Source of the DNA: Acidobacteriota bacterium
GTDB taxonomy: Bacteria; Acidobacteriota; Blastocatellia; Pyrinomonadales; Pyrinomonadaceae
Length of the DNA stretch: 64,000 nt
Direction of reading: 5' to 3'
Assembly: GCA_003697135.1 (NCBI GenBank)
Contig: RFGC01000012.1
Coordinates: forward strand, 1-64,000
Part shown: in pieces, positions 55,751 through 64,000 of the stretch
Numbering within the stretch: position 1 is the stretch's first letter
How the letters are laid out: every line of letters starts with the position of its first letter
Made by a program: the position numbers and the translations under genes
Notes under the pieces: generated by a model
What the model was told of the DNA's origin: nothing
Databases searched by the model: none
Seen by the model: only the letters and a program-made list of their open reading frames with translations

Positions 55751-56626
55751 TTACTCAACATTTTGAACCTGCTCTTTGATTTTCTCAATCTCGTTTTTCA
55801 TCTGCAAAGCCAGTTGCTTGACTTGGAAATTTGCCGTTTTTGAAAGAATGGTGTTTGCCTCACGGTTCAGTTCTTGCGATAGAAAGTCAAGACGCCTTCC
55901 TACATCGCTTTCTTCGGAAATTATTGAACGAGCATGCTCAACGTGGCCTTTCAACCTTGCAATCTCCTCGCTGATGTCGCTTCGTTCAACAAGATAAACA
56001 ATCTCTTGAGCGAATCTAGCTTCATCTAGCCCAACGCCAACCTTCGATAAAATCCCTTCAATCTTTTCTTTAAGCATCTGGAAACATTCTTGCTCTAACT
56101 TTTTCGCCTCTTCTTCAATCAAAACAGTAAATTTTTCAACCTGCTTTAGATGATTCAAGATAACCTTCTTCAGCGATCTGCCTTCAGCTCTTCGCATCTT
56201 TTCCAGTTGATTTAGAGCCTCTTCCAAAGCTTTGAACACAGCCCTTTCTAACTCGTCATCTTCCCGTTTCTGCTTCGGAACAACAGCCTTTGGCAAAAAA
56301 GCAATCTGGCTTAGCTCAAGATTGCCAGAAAGTTCAAATTCCTCCTTGATTCTACTGACTGCATTCAAGAACCCCTCAATCAACGGGCGGTTTATGTCGA
56401 ATTCTACGGGTTTCTTGCTTTGATAATTCAATCCAACCTCGATATTTCCGCGCAAGACTCGCTCAGAAATTTTCTGCCTTATCTTCAGATCTAACTCATC
56501 GCCGATTTCTTGCGAAGAATGCAAACGGATATTCAGAAACCGACCGTTCAGACTCTTAATCTCAATCAAAACTCCGAGATTTTCATTCTCAAAACTACCT
56601 CTTCCGAAACCTGTCATTGACTTCAT
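55751..56626 (-). CDS. yicC: YicC-family endoribonuclease
   Basis: YicC proteins are RNA-binding endoribonucleases tied to stress and sRNA turnover. The N-terminus MKSMTGFGRGSFENENLGVLIEIKSLNGRFL (start to residue 30) and the C-terminal DUF1732 half with RRLDFLSQELNREANTILSKTAN near 255 are diagnostic. The 291-residue length is standard. Confidence 0.95.
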   Translation of the reverse strand: MKSMTGFGRGSFENENLGVLIEIKSLNGRFLNIRLHSSQEIGDELDLKIRQKISERVLRGNIEVGLNYQSKKPVEFDINRPLIEGFLNAVSRIKEEFELSGNLELSQIAFLPKAVVPKQKREDDELERAVFKALEEALNQLEKMRRAEGRSLKKVILNHLKQVEKFTVLIEEEAKKLEQECFQMLKEKIEGILSKVGVGLDEARFAQEIVYLVERSDISEEIARLKGHVEHARSIISEESDVGRRLDFLSQELNREANTILSKTANFQVKQLALQMKNEIEKIKEQVQNVE

Positions 56627-56845
56627 CTTCGCACCTAAAGCCTAGTGTCTTTGAAAATCCATAAACAAAAATTTAACCTTTTAGTCATTTGCATCAAACC
56701 GCATAATTGCTTTTTCAGAACCAATGTCCAAATCAAAAAGTCAATAGAACCCGTGAACTCCTCAACAACCAATTCTAAAGTCCGAAATCTCTGCTGTATT
56801 TCCTACAAGAAACGTCGAGACAAAATGCGAATCCGAAAAAACTGA

Positions 56846-56875
56846 TTGAAACCCGATAGCAAAAAGGCTTAGAAT
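56846..56875 (+). promoter_or_regulatory. Promoter of the M50B-like gene
   Basis: TTGAAA at 56846-56851 and TAGAAT at 56870-56875 are 18 bases apart, followed by TAGGAGG as ribosome binding site. A reasonable sigma-70 promoter for 56893-57660 and probably rqcH. Confidence 0.5.
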
Positions 56876-56892
56876 TTTGGTAGGAGGCAAAA

Positions 56893-57660
56893 ATGAAACT
56901 AGCTAAAGATGCAAAACCACAAGTCAAACTTCTTTTATTTGCAACGCTGATAACCGTTGTTTTGTGGTTCATACCTTATGCAGATTTTTTAGTTTATCCG
57001 CTACGTCTTTTTGTGACTTTCATACATGAAAGCTCTCATGCGATTGTAGGTGCGCTGACAGGCAGTTCCGTTAAAACTCTTGCAGTTTTCCCGAACGGCG
57101 AAGGCGTAGTCCTGCTTACAAGCTACAACTGGTTTTCATCATTTTTAACCTCTAGCGCAGGCTATTTGGGCACAACTATCTGTGGAGCACTGCTACTGGT
57201 TGCAATGCGCCGAAATTTCCCTGCTAAAAATGCGCTTCTCATACTTGCTTGTTTGATTGGCTCAATGACACTCCTTTTTGGCTTGATAACACCGCTTTTT
57301 AATATATCTGACGAAGCAATTACACTTCAGCAGATTGGTTTCACTTTTCTAGTAGGCTCAACCTTAAGTGCGGGGTTGTTTTTCCTAGCCTTCAGATGCA
57401 GTCCTAAAGTGCAAAACTTTGCCGTCGCTTTCCTTGCCGTTCAACTCGTTCTGAATGCCCTGTTCGACCTGAAAACACTGTTCTTGATAAATGCTCCTTT
57501 GATCGGCTCAAACATCCACACAGACGCAAAAAATATGGAACAACTAACGAACATTCCCGCAATAGTTTGGGTGTTAATCTGGATTGCAATATCAGTTCTG
57601 ATAGTCTCAATCACTCTTCGCCTCTATGCTATCAGCCAAAAAGATTCGCAAAGAAATTGA
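56893..57660 (+). CDS. M50B-like intramembrane metallopeptidase
   Basis: The 255-residue protein has about six membrane spans and the zinc motif HESSH in FIHESSHAIVGALTGSSV near residue 50. A conserved GYLGTTICGALLL helix follows. It belongs to the peptidase_M50B-like group; some members may be regulators rather than active proteases. AGGAGG lies just before the ATG. rqcH starts 20 bp downstream on the same strand. Confidence 0.87.
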   Translation: MKLAKDAKPQVKLLLFATLITVVLWFIPYADFLVYPLRLFVTFIHESSHAIVGALTGSSVKTLAVFPNGEGVVLLTSYNWFSSFLTSSAGYLGTTICGALLLVAMRRNFPAKNALLILACLIGSMTLLFGLITPLFNISDEAITLQQIGFTFLVGSTLSAGLFFLAFRCSPKVQNFAVAFLAVQLVLNALFDLKTLFLINAPLIGSNIHTDAKNMEQLTNIPAIVWVLIWIAISVLIVSITLRLYAISQKDSQRN

Positions 57661-57680
57661 ATTAGCCAAATCTTCCTGAC

Positions 57681-59192
57681 ATGAATGAAGCTACCCTGGA
57701 AGCAATCACCCAAGAGTTGAGAGTTTCTTTGCAAGGCAGAAGATTCGGGAAAATTTTTCAAATCTCTGACTTGAGCTTTGCAGTTGATTTGAATTTGCCT
57801 CAAAACCAATATCTTTTCGTAAGCGTCGAACCGAACTTGCCGAGAGTTTATTTGATAAAGCGAAAACTTAAAGAACTTGAAACTCGTCCCTTGTCTAATT
57901 TTTTTCTCTATCTCAACAAAAGACTCGCTGGTAGAGTCATCGAAAGTATCTCAAAGTTGAAAGGCGAAAGAATTTTGAAAATCTCGTTTGGTTTTAGGAC
58001 TTTGACTTTGGATAATCTTGAGCCTGATACTGAAGCTGAATCCCTGCAAGAAGAAAAATACTCGCTCATTATCCAACTCACAGGACGCTCGGCAAATTTA
58101 TTTCTACTAGATGCAAACGATATGATTTTGGCGTCGCTCCGAGAAAATAAAGGCGAAGGACAAACCGTAGGCACCAAGTTTGCTCCTCCACAAAGGACAA
58201 AAGAAACCATTTCCCGCAAGAATGAACCCACTGTTTCCAAAAACGGTTTTGAAACTCTCTCCGAAGCGCTCGACAGATACTACAGCGAACTCGAAGCAGA
58301 AAAGAAGTTTCAAGAGCAAGCCACAAAAGCTAAAGCTATCGTTAGGAAAGAACTGACAAAAAGACTCTCAAAGCTCTCAAAACTCCAGCAGGAACTTGAA
58401 AGCCTAAAAGATGCATCTCTTTGGAAACGCTACGGCGATTTGATAATGGCAAACTTGAATCAAATCATTGAAATTGATGGGAAGCTCTTGGTCGTTGACT
58501 ATTTTGATGAAAACCTGCCCACTGTCGAAATAGACTTGCAAAGTCCTGAGATTGAAAAAATACTCAAAAACAAAGTTAATTTTTCGCCTAAAGAATTTGC
58601 AGAAGAACTTTTCAGACGATACTCGAAAGCAAAGCGCGCGCATGAAGAAATCTCAAAACAGCTTCAGCTTTTGGAAAAGGAGATAGAAAAGTGGAAGACA
58701 CTTGAAGCCGAACTGGAAAAAGCCATAAGCGAAAAGGCGATAAACTTCGTGGAAGAGTTCTTGAGCAAGAATGAAAAGAAACCTCCCACAGCCAGAAAAT
58801 CATCGGGCAAAAGAGATGAAACTTCTTCTTTTGCCCGTAAATTCGTATCATCGGACGGTTTTGAAATTCTCGTCGGAAAAGGCGCTAAAGAGAATGATTA
58901 TTTGACTTTTCGTTTTGCAAAGTCACTGGATTTTTGGCTACATGCGGCGGATTATCCGGGTTCGCACGTCATCGTGCGCAATCCCAATCGGCTTGAATCT
59001 TTACCGCATCAAACATTGATCGAAGCGGCCGAAATTGCGGCTTTCTTCAGCCAAGCCAAAAAACAACCAAAAGCGGCAGTAAACTACACTCAACGAAAAT
59101 TCGTTCACAAACCTAAATCAGCTCCACCCGGACTAGTTAGCCTTTCAAAGTTCAAAACCATCATCGTAGAACCGAAAGTTAAAGCATCTTAG
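57681..59192 (+). CDS. rqcH: NFACT-family ribosome quality-control protein, RqcH-like
   Basis: The NFACT-N domain comes first (LRVSLQGRRFGKIFQISDLSF), then helix-hairpin-helix and a coiled coil (about 215-375), and a C-terminal NFACT-R domain with LVGKGAKENDYLTFRFAKSLDFWLHAAD and KSAPPGLVSLSK. RqcH recruits tRNA-Ala to stalled 50S subunits to add Ala tails. At 503 residues it is slightly short. The convergent gene lies 6 bp away with no terminator visible. Confidence 0.88.
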   Translation: MNEATLEAITQELRVSLQGRRFGKIFQISDLSFAVDLNLPQNQYLFVSVEPNLPRVYLIKRKLKELETRPLSNFFLYLNKRLAGRVIESISKLKGERILKISFGFRTLTLDNLEPDTEAESLQEEKYSLIIQLTGRSANLFLLDANDMILASLRENKGEGQTVGTKFAPPQRTKETISRKNEPTVSKNGFETLSEALDRYYSELEAEKKFQEQATKAKAIVRKELTKRLSKLSKLQQELESLKDASLWKRYGDLIMANLNQIIEIDGKLLVVDYFDENLPTVEIDLQSPEIEKILKNKVNFSPKEFAEELFRRYSKAKRAHEEISKQLQLLEKEIEKWKTLEAELEKAISEKAINFVEEFLSKNEKKPPTARKSSGKRDETSSFARKFVSSDGFEILVGKGAKENDYLTFRFAKSLDFWLHAADYPGSHVIVRNPNRLESLPHQTLIEAAEIAAFFSQAKKQPKAAVNYTQRKFVHKPKSAPPGLVSLSKFKTIIVEPKVKAS

Positions 59193-59198
59193 TTGTTT

Positions 59199-59627
59199 CT
59201 AGTTGATTTCACGAATCTTTAACCGATGCTTTGCAAAAAGCTTTTTATATCTCCAGCCTAAAGGCAGGCACAACCGGAATTTTGGTTTATTAGCCACTTC
59301 AAGCCTATAGCTTTTTCCGTTATTGAAAAACTCAAAATCTACCCAGTTATTTCCAAAATTCTTAATCTTCAATATGGCCGGGACAAAAGTTATACCACCT
59401 TCAATAGCATCGCAAACTCTAGAATCTTTCCCAATGAGATAGATATGCAGACCATCATCATAACCGCCGCCATCAACTATCCAAATAAGAGCGCTTCCAT
59501 CTGGCAATTCAAATTGCTCTTCCAGCAAATAATCACCCTCCGCAAATTGCACTATGCTTTTGCCTTCTCTTGATAGACAAATGCCATGTTGTTTCTTAAC
59601 AACCGAGAAGCTATTTGTCTTCTTCAT
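59199..59627 (-). CDS. Hypothetical protein downstream of the T6SS genes
   Basis: The 142-residue protein is predicted mostly beta-strand, with no signal peptide. I recognise no family. It is the last gene on the strand after tssH (42 bp gap) and could be a T6SS accessory or effector-linked protein. That placement is the only evidence. Confidence 0.6.
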   Translation of the reverse strand: MKKTNSFSVVKKQHGICLSREGKSIVQFAEGDYLLEEQFELPDGSALIWIVDGGGYDDGLHIYLIGKDSRVCDAIEGGITFVPAILKIKNFGNNWVDFEFFNNGKSYRLEVANKPKFRLCLPLGWRYKKLFAKHRLKIREIN

Positions 59628-59669
59628 GAACACTCTACAAACTTAAACCCACTTACCGTCTCCTGCTCT

Positions 59670-62387
59670 TTATTCGATGTTATAAACAAAATTACCGTTT
59701 TGTTCGGTTGAGACATGGATTTTGGAAATGCTCTCACCGGCAGCCATTCTGGACAAAAATTCGTTTGCCATCTCTGGCAAAAGCGTATTGTTTATGATGT
59801 TGTGGACGTTGCGCGCTCCCGAATCAACATCAGTGCATCGCTTAAGGATTGTCTCTACGACAGAATCATCGTAAGAGAATTGTGCCTTGTGATTTTCAAG
59901 CACTCTTTCGGCGATTCTAGAAAGTTGCAGTTTGATGATAAGTCTCATTATGTCGTCTGAAATCGGATAATAAGGCACAACAGTCATCCTTCCGAGCAAT
60001 GCAGGTTTGAATGCTTTCAAAAGCTCAGGCTTAATCGCTTCAAGTAGTCCATCAGGTTCAGGCTTTGTTTCCGGATCGGCGCAGAGTTTCATTATAGTGC
60101 TGCTGCCGACGTTTGAAGTGAGCAAAATGATGCAGTTTTTGAAGTCAATTTCCCTACCTTCTCCATCTTCTAGCACTCCTTTATCAAAAACCTGATAAAA
60201 AAGCTCCATAACGTCTGGGTGGGCTTTCTCGACTTCATCAAGCAAAACAACCGAGTAGGGCTTGCGTCTTACGGCTTCTGTGAGAACTCCGCCTTCTCCG
60301 TATCCGACATATCCGGGCGGCGAACCTTTCAAGCTAGAAACGGTATGAGCTTCTTGATATTCGCTCATGTTTATCGTGATTAGATTTCGCTCTCCCCCGT
60401 AGAGCGCATCTGCCAAAGCTAATGCGGTTTCAGTTTTCCCAACACCTGAAGTGCCTACAAGCAAAAATACGCCTATGGGTCTGCGTGGGTCTGTTAGTCC
60501 AGCTCTGGAAGTTTTTATTCTTTCTGCAATGAGATTGATAGCATGGTCCTGCCCGACAACTCTCTTTTTCAATGTTTCGGCAAGATTCAAAATCGCATGA
60601 ATTTCATCAGCGACCATTTTGCCTACAGGAATTCCTGTCCAGCCGGAAATAATCTCGGCTACGGTTTGAGCATTAACAACAGGTTGCATCAAAGGCGTTT
60701 CACCCTGCACCGCCTTTAATTCCTGTGTCAATCTAGCCAACTCTTTTTTGAGAAATTCGATTTCCTCGACCTTTTGAACGGCAGTTTCACCGTCACCAGT
60801 TACCGCTCCTGAAGATTCTCCGGCTCCTTCTGATAAAGCAACTTTCGATTCGAGACGATACATTTCGAGTTTGGCGCGAATGTTACGGATCTGCTCAACG
60901 AGAGTTTTTTCCTTTTCCCACTGTTCTTTGAGAGAAGCCAGCTTTTTCTCCTCTCGTTCCCTCATGGCTTTTAGTTCACTGATCCTTTCTGCATGGGAGA
61001 CTCCCGTTGCCTCTTCTCTTTCAAGAGAACGAATCTCAGAATCGAGATTCTCGATTGACTTAATCGAATCTTCTATCGGAGCTGGAGTAGCGGCTTGTCC
61101 GATTGCAACTTTTGCGCATGCAGTATCCAAAACCGAAACAGCCTTGTCGGGAAGCTGTCTGCCCGTGATATAACGATGTGAGAGCTTGACGCACTCGACA
61201 ATGGCTTCATCTAGAATCCTTACACCGTGGTGCTCTTCCATTTTTTCAACCAGACCACGTAGCATCGCAATCGTTTTTTCCTCGCTTGGCTCTTCAATCT
61301 TTACAACTTGAAATCTTCTTGCCAGTGCCGCATCCTTTTCAAAATACTTTTTGTATTCGGCCCAAGTAGTAGCCGCTATCGTGCGAAGTTCACCTCTTGC
61401 AAGCGCTGGTTTCAGAAGATTTGCCGCATCGTTTTGCCCCGCTTGTCCGCCTGCACCAATCAAAGTATGAGCTTCATCTATAAACAAAATTATAGGCTGT
61501 GGCGAAGATTTAACCTCTTCAATAACCGTCTTTAAGCGATTCTCAAACTCGCCTTTTATTCCTGCTCCTGCCTGCAAAAGCCCTAAATCCAGAGCGCGAA
61601 CCGAAACATTTTTAAGCGGTTCTGGAACATCGCCTTGAGCTATTCTCAACGCAAAACCTTCGACAACAGCCGTTTTACCAACGCCTGCTTCGCCCGTCAG
61701 AATCGGATTATTTTGTCGCCTGCGCATTAGAATATCTATGATTTGGCGTATCTCGAATTCTCTGCCACGAATCGGGTCTATTTTGCCTGCACGCGCCTTC
61801 TCGGTTAAATCTTCCGTGTATTGATCTAAAGCTTTTGTCTGCCTTGCGCCTTCAGGAGAAGATGAAGGTTGCGCTCCGGCGCCTGAATCCGAAAGAGCTT
61901 TTGCCGATCTATCTTCTTTCGTCCCAGCCGTAATTTCTCTAAATTTATTTTTCAGTGACTCTACGGAAACGTTATTGAACTCACGCGAGATTTCTCGAGC
62001 AATTCTTGCAAGCCCTTCATCGCTTAGTAAAGCCAGAAGCAGATGGCCTGAACGAATCCGTGCCTCACCAAATTCAACTGAGGTAATTAACCATGCGTCT
62101 TGAAACCAACGAGGTAGCCTATCACTAAGCCCTGGTGTTCTTGAATTTCCGGTCTTGAGCCTGTTCAAAGCCGATTCAACATCCTTCGTCAAACGGTCTA
62201 AACTGCATTCGTAATGGCGTAGAATTTTCCGAAAATCTGTGTCTTCTATCTCTAAAAGTTTTGCTAGAACATGCTCGATTTCAACATCGTAATTCGTGCG
62301 TGAAAGGCAAAGCCCTGCCGCCGCTTCTAATGCACTACGACATGTATCATTCAATTTGCCAACTAAAGATTTCAGGTTTATGTTCAT
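59670..62387 (-). CDS. tssH: T6SS AAA+ ATPase TssH (ClpV)
   Basis: ClpV disassembles contracted TssB-TssC sheath so that the T6SS can fire again. The protein has an N-domain (1-150), AAA1 with GEAGVGKTA near 230, a long coiled-coil middle (about 425-560), and AAA2 with GTSGVGKTE near 640 and VLLDEVEKAHPDV. The 905-residue length and the T6SS neighbour tssG distinguish it from ClpB. I do not see the VGF/LGF ClpP loop in AAA2. Its ATG overlaps the tssG stop by 4 bases. Confidence 0.94.
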   Translation of the reverse strand: MNINLKSLVGKLNDTCRSALEAAAGLCLSRTNYDVEIEHVLAKLLEIEDTDFRKILRHYECSLDRLTKDVESALNRLKTGNSRTPGLSDRLPRWFQDAWLITSVEFGEARIRSGHLLLALLSDEGLARIAREISREFNNVSVESLKNKFREITAGTKEDRSAKALSDSGAGAQPSSSPEGARQTKALDQYTEDLTEKARAGKIDPIRGREFEIRQIIDILMRRRQNNPILTGEAGVGKTAVVEGFALRIAQGDVPEPLKNVSVRALDLGLLQAGAGIKGEFENRLKTVIEEVKSSPQPIILFIDEAHTLIGAGGQAGQNDAANLLKPALARGELRTIAATTWAEYKKYFEKDAALARRFQVVKIEEPSEEKTIAMLRGLVEKMEEHHGVRILDEAIVECVKLSHRYITGRQLPDKAVSVLDTACAKVAIGQAATPAPIEDSIKSIENLDSEIRSLEREEATGVSHAERISELKAMREREEKKLASLKEQWEKEKTLVEQIRNIRAKLEMYRLESKVALSEGAGESSGAVTGDGETAVQKVEEIEFLKKELARLTQELKAVQGETPLMQPVVNAQTVAEIISGWTGIPVGKMVADEIHAILNLAETLKKRVVGQDHAINLIAERIKTSRAGLTDPRRPIGVFLLVGTSGVGKTETALALADALYGGERNLITINMSEYQEAHTVSSLKGSPPGYVGYGEGGVLTEAVRRKPYSVVLLDEVEKAHPDVMELFYQVFDKGVLEDGEGREIDFKNCIILLTSNVGSSTIMKLCADPETKPEPDGLLEAIKPELLKAFKPALLGRMTVVPYYPISDDIMRLIIKLQLSRIAERVLENHKAQFSYDDSVVETILKRCTDVDSGARNVHNIINNTLLPEMANEFLSRMAAGESISKIHVSTEQNGNFVYNIE

Positions 62388-63448
62388 ACCTTTTCTCCTT
62401 TTGTCTTTTTTATCTTTAAAATGAGTTGCTCATCGTCATGTGTAAAAGGTTTTGATTTCAGAAAACTCGTCCAACCAAGCATTGGACGACGTTTTGCCCT
62501 TGTCGTCAAGATAGTGCTTGGAACTTCCTTTGCTTTGAGTTTCAACTGAACATCAAAATCAAGCTCTATTCCTACAACAAACTTGATTATTTCCCACAAA
62601 GGTTTATGGGCATTTCCAACGGGCAAAAATGCCTGAAATTTCTTAAAATCAATCGGGCCAATGCGAAGGCGAAACTTCGATTGATTATCCCAAATTTTCG
62701 TCCCAATAACCGCATTCACTCCGAGAAGATTGTTACTCTGTCCTAATTTTGTCGCATTTTCTTCACCTAGTTCTATCCATTCACCTTGAAATTGCAAAAC
62801 TTCGACGGGAACATCGAAATAATCAGAAATTATATTTTTCAGTGCAACCGCAGAGTGTGGTTTTTGAGCTATCAAACCTGCATAAGGCAACAGCGCTTCA
62901 TCATCAATTCCCATTCGACCTGGACGCAGTCCATCAGTTCCCAATCCTATTAGACAAAATAAATAGTAAGTAAAATTGTCATTGCCGTGTTCGTAATTGA
63001 TAGCAGGTTTGTATTTCTCCCAAGCTCTGTAAAAGAGCGAAACCGCTCGGTGAGTAAATATATCAAGGAAACTCCAAAGCGCCGTATCTCCGTAACGCGC
63101 GCGTTCTGCGGCTAGTTCTGAATACCGTATGGGCATTGCTCCAAGCAGTCCCAACATGCCCATGAAGTTTATGGTGACTTCTGGAATCTCATCATCGTTT
63201 AAACGAACTTCCTGCACTTCACTTGCAGGAAACTCAAAACTCAAACTCGAACGAAATCTCGCTATTTCCTCTTCGGGTAAAACACCATAGCGCCCTACAG
63301 GTTTGCGCTCTTTTAGAGCCTTTTCCAGAAGTCGCACTAGTTGAAAGAACTCAAACTTGTAAGGTTCTTCAAGAACTTTCTGAATCAGTGCATTTTTGTT
63401 GGAGTAACTATCGTTCATTTTAGCTCTATCAACCTTCGTGTTCTCCAA
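62384..63448 (-). CDS. tssG: T6SS baseplate protein TssG
   Basis: TssG is the wedge protein that pairs with TssF in the T6SS baseplate. LEEPYKFEFFQLVRLLEKAL near residue 30, FRSSLSFEFPASEVQEV near 67 and FMGMLGLLGAMPIRYSELAAER near 96 are conserved features. Both a TTG at 63448 and an ATG at 63418 can start it; the choice is uncertain. It lies 22 bp after tssF and overlaps tssH. Confidence 0.9.
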   Translation of the reverse strand: MENTKVDRAKMNDSYSNKNALIQKVLEEPYKFEFFQLVRLLEKALKERKPVGRYGVLPEEEIARFRSSLSFEFPASEVQEVRLNDDEIPEVTINFMGMLGLLGAMPIRYSELAAERARYGDTALWSFLDIFTHRAVSLFYRAWEKYKPAINYEHGNDNFTYYLFCLIGLGTDGLRPGRMGIDDEALLPYAGLIAQKPHSAVALKNIISDYFDVPVEVLQFQGEWIELGEENATKLGQSNNLLGVNAVIGTKIWDNQSKFRLRIGPIDFKKFQAFLPVGNAHKPLWEIIKFVVGIELDFDVQLKLKAKEVPSTILTTRAKRRPMLGWTSFLKSKPFTHDDEQLILKIKKTKGEKV

Positions 63449-63470
63449 CCGTAAGGCCGTTTTTATTTCC

Positions 63471-64000
63471 CTAGATCAAAACTGCTTCACCAGCTCTTGG
63501 CGGAAAGCGTTTGATTATGCCCTCACGTTGTTTTGAAGTCACAACAAGTTCATTAAAAGAATTTACAGAAACATAAAGCCCAAGAAAACGCTCCAAAACA
63601 CATGCAAAAAGATAAAGTCCGCTCCCCACCAATTCGGCTTCATCAAATTCCAAAGTGGTTTCTATACCTCGAACATAGCCTGCACCTATCCTGTCACCAA
63701 TTTGGCGAATTATCTTTCTGCTTTTGATACCAGTTAAGCTAAGTATCTGCTTGCGAACAAAACTAGAATCGGTGAAATTATAGAGATTAAGGATTTCTCG
63801 TAAGGCTTCTGGTTTTCCGTTTTCATCTTCAGTTATTGAAAGATGGTTTAAGGTTAGATGAGAAATGAGTCGCCATTGCAAAGCTCGTCTTAAAGGCGGA
63901 CGCAAAGTTGCTGTGGGCTTTGTTAAACACTTCACGCGCGACAAAATCACAGGACTTTCAACTTCAAAGTCATTACCCCTACCGCCGAACGGAAGTTTTG
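63471..64000 (-). CDS. tssF: T6SS baseplate protein TssF, C-terminal part
   Basis: The frame runs to the right window edge. Its visible start KLPFGGRGNDFEVESPVILS lies at the edge, followed by KPTATLRPPL and LQWRLISHLTLNHLS, the conserved end of TssF, and the C-terminal GSGLYLFACVLERFLGLYVSVN segment. The N-terminal part is outside the window. With tssG and tssH it shows that a T6SS cluster continues to the right. Confidence 0.9.
   Translation of the reverse strand, partial: KLPFGGRGNDFEVESPVILSRVKCLTKPTATLRPPLRRALQWRLISHLTLNHLSITEDENGKPEALREILNLYNFTDSSFVRKQILSLTGIKSRKIIRQIGDRIGAGYVRGIETTLEFDEAELVGSGLYLFACVLERFLGLYVSVNSFNELVVTSKQREGIIKRFPPRAGEAVLI

Overview
The window looks like a piece of a low-GC, aerobic, diderm bacterial chromosome. 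KdsA and an O-antigen ligase point to lipopolysaccharide. A cytochrome c oxidase subunit III with CtaB points to oxygen respiration, and the right edge enters a type VI secretion (T6SS) cluster. The truncated protein at the left edge has a carboxypeptidase-regulatory-like C-terminus of a kind common in Acidobacteriota. Together with an ElbD-like ether-lipid enzyme this suggests the Acidobacteriota (Blastocatellia side). That placement is an inference, not a proof; no rRNA is present.

Layout. 1-10.7 kb: GDP-mannose genes (manC, manB), a secreted fasciclin protein, thiL, ychF, coaE, a GT4 glycosyltransferase, a lipoprotein and a frameshifted Rpn/DUF4351 gene. 10.8-18.0 kb: a four-gene operon (HAD phosphatase, LarA-like protein, small membrane protein, 1483-residue reductase-ligase-ACP-acyltransferase) that I read as an ether-lipid or unusual-lipid pathway. 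18.05-18.31 kb: a degenerate tandem repeat between convergent genes. 18.3-31.2 kb, mostly minus strand: purD-yhhQ-lysC, ctaB-coxIII-DUF420, clpC-kdsA-lipA, an RDD protein and a NYN-domain protein. 31.5-40.7 kb: a methyltransferase, rlmB, rlmN, sucD, a fadD-tetR pair with a near-ideal FadR-type operator, tRNA-Gln(CUG) and a hotdog thioesterase.

40.9-51.7 kb is a visibly GC-richer island holding a type I restriction-modification (RM) operon in decay. HsdM has a frameshift plus a deletion that removes its catalytic core. HsdR carries two in-frame TGA codons and a cut-off C-terminus. A MntA-HepT (nucleotidyltransferase/HEPN) pair sits between hsdM and hsdS. Two different OLD-family ATPase/TOPRIM genes sit between hsdS and hsdR. 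Each OLD gene is preceded by a copy of the hsdS 3' tail, which carries its ribosome binding site and overlapping stop/start, and is followed by an hsdR 5' end. The middle junction has become a small hsdR-hsdS chimeric ORF. This looks like a cassette-stacking mechanism for defence genes. The island flank carries fragments of DUF1016, amidase and methyltransferase genes and one attC-like hairpin.

51.8-64 kb returns to host-like sequence: a POT peptide transporter, an O-antigen ligase with a PDZ-like insertion, yicC, an M50B peptidase, an rqcH-type NFACT protein, and the T6SS genes tssH (clpV), tssG and partial tssF.
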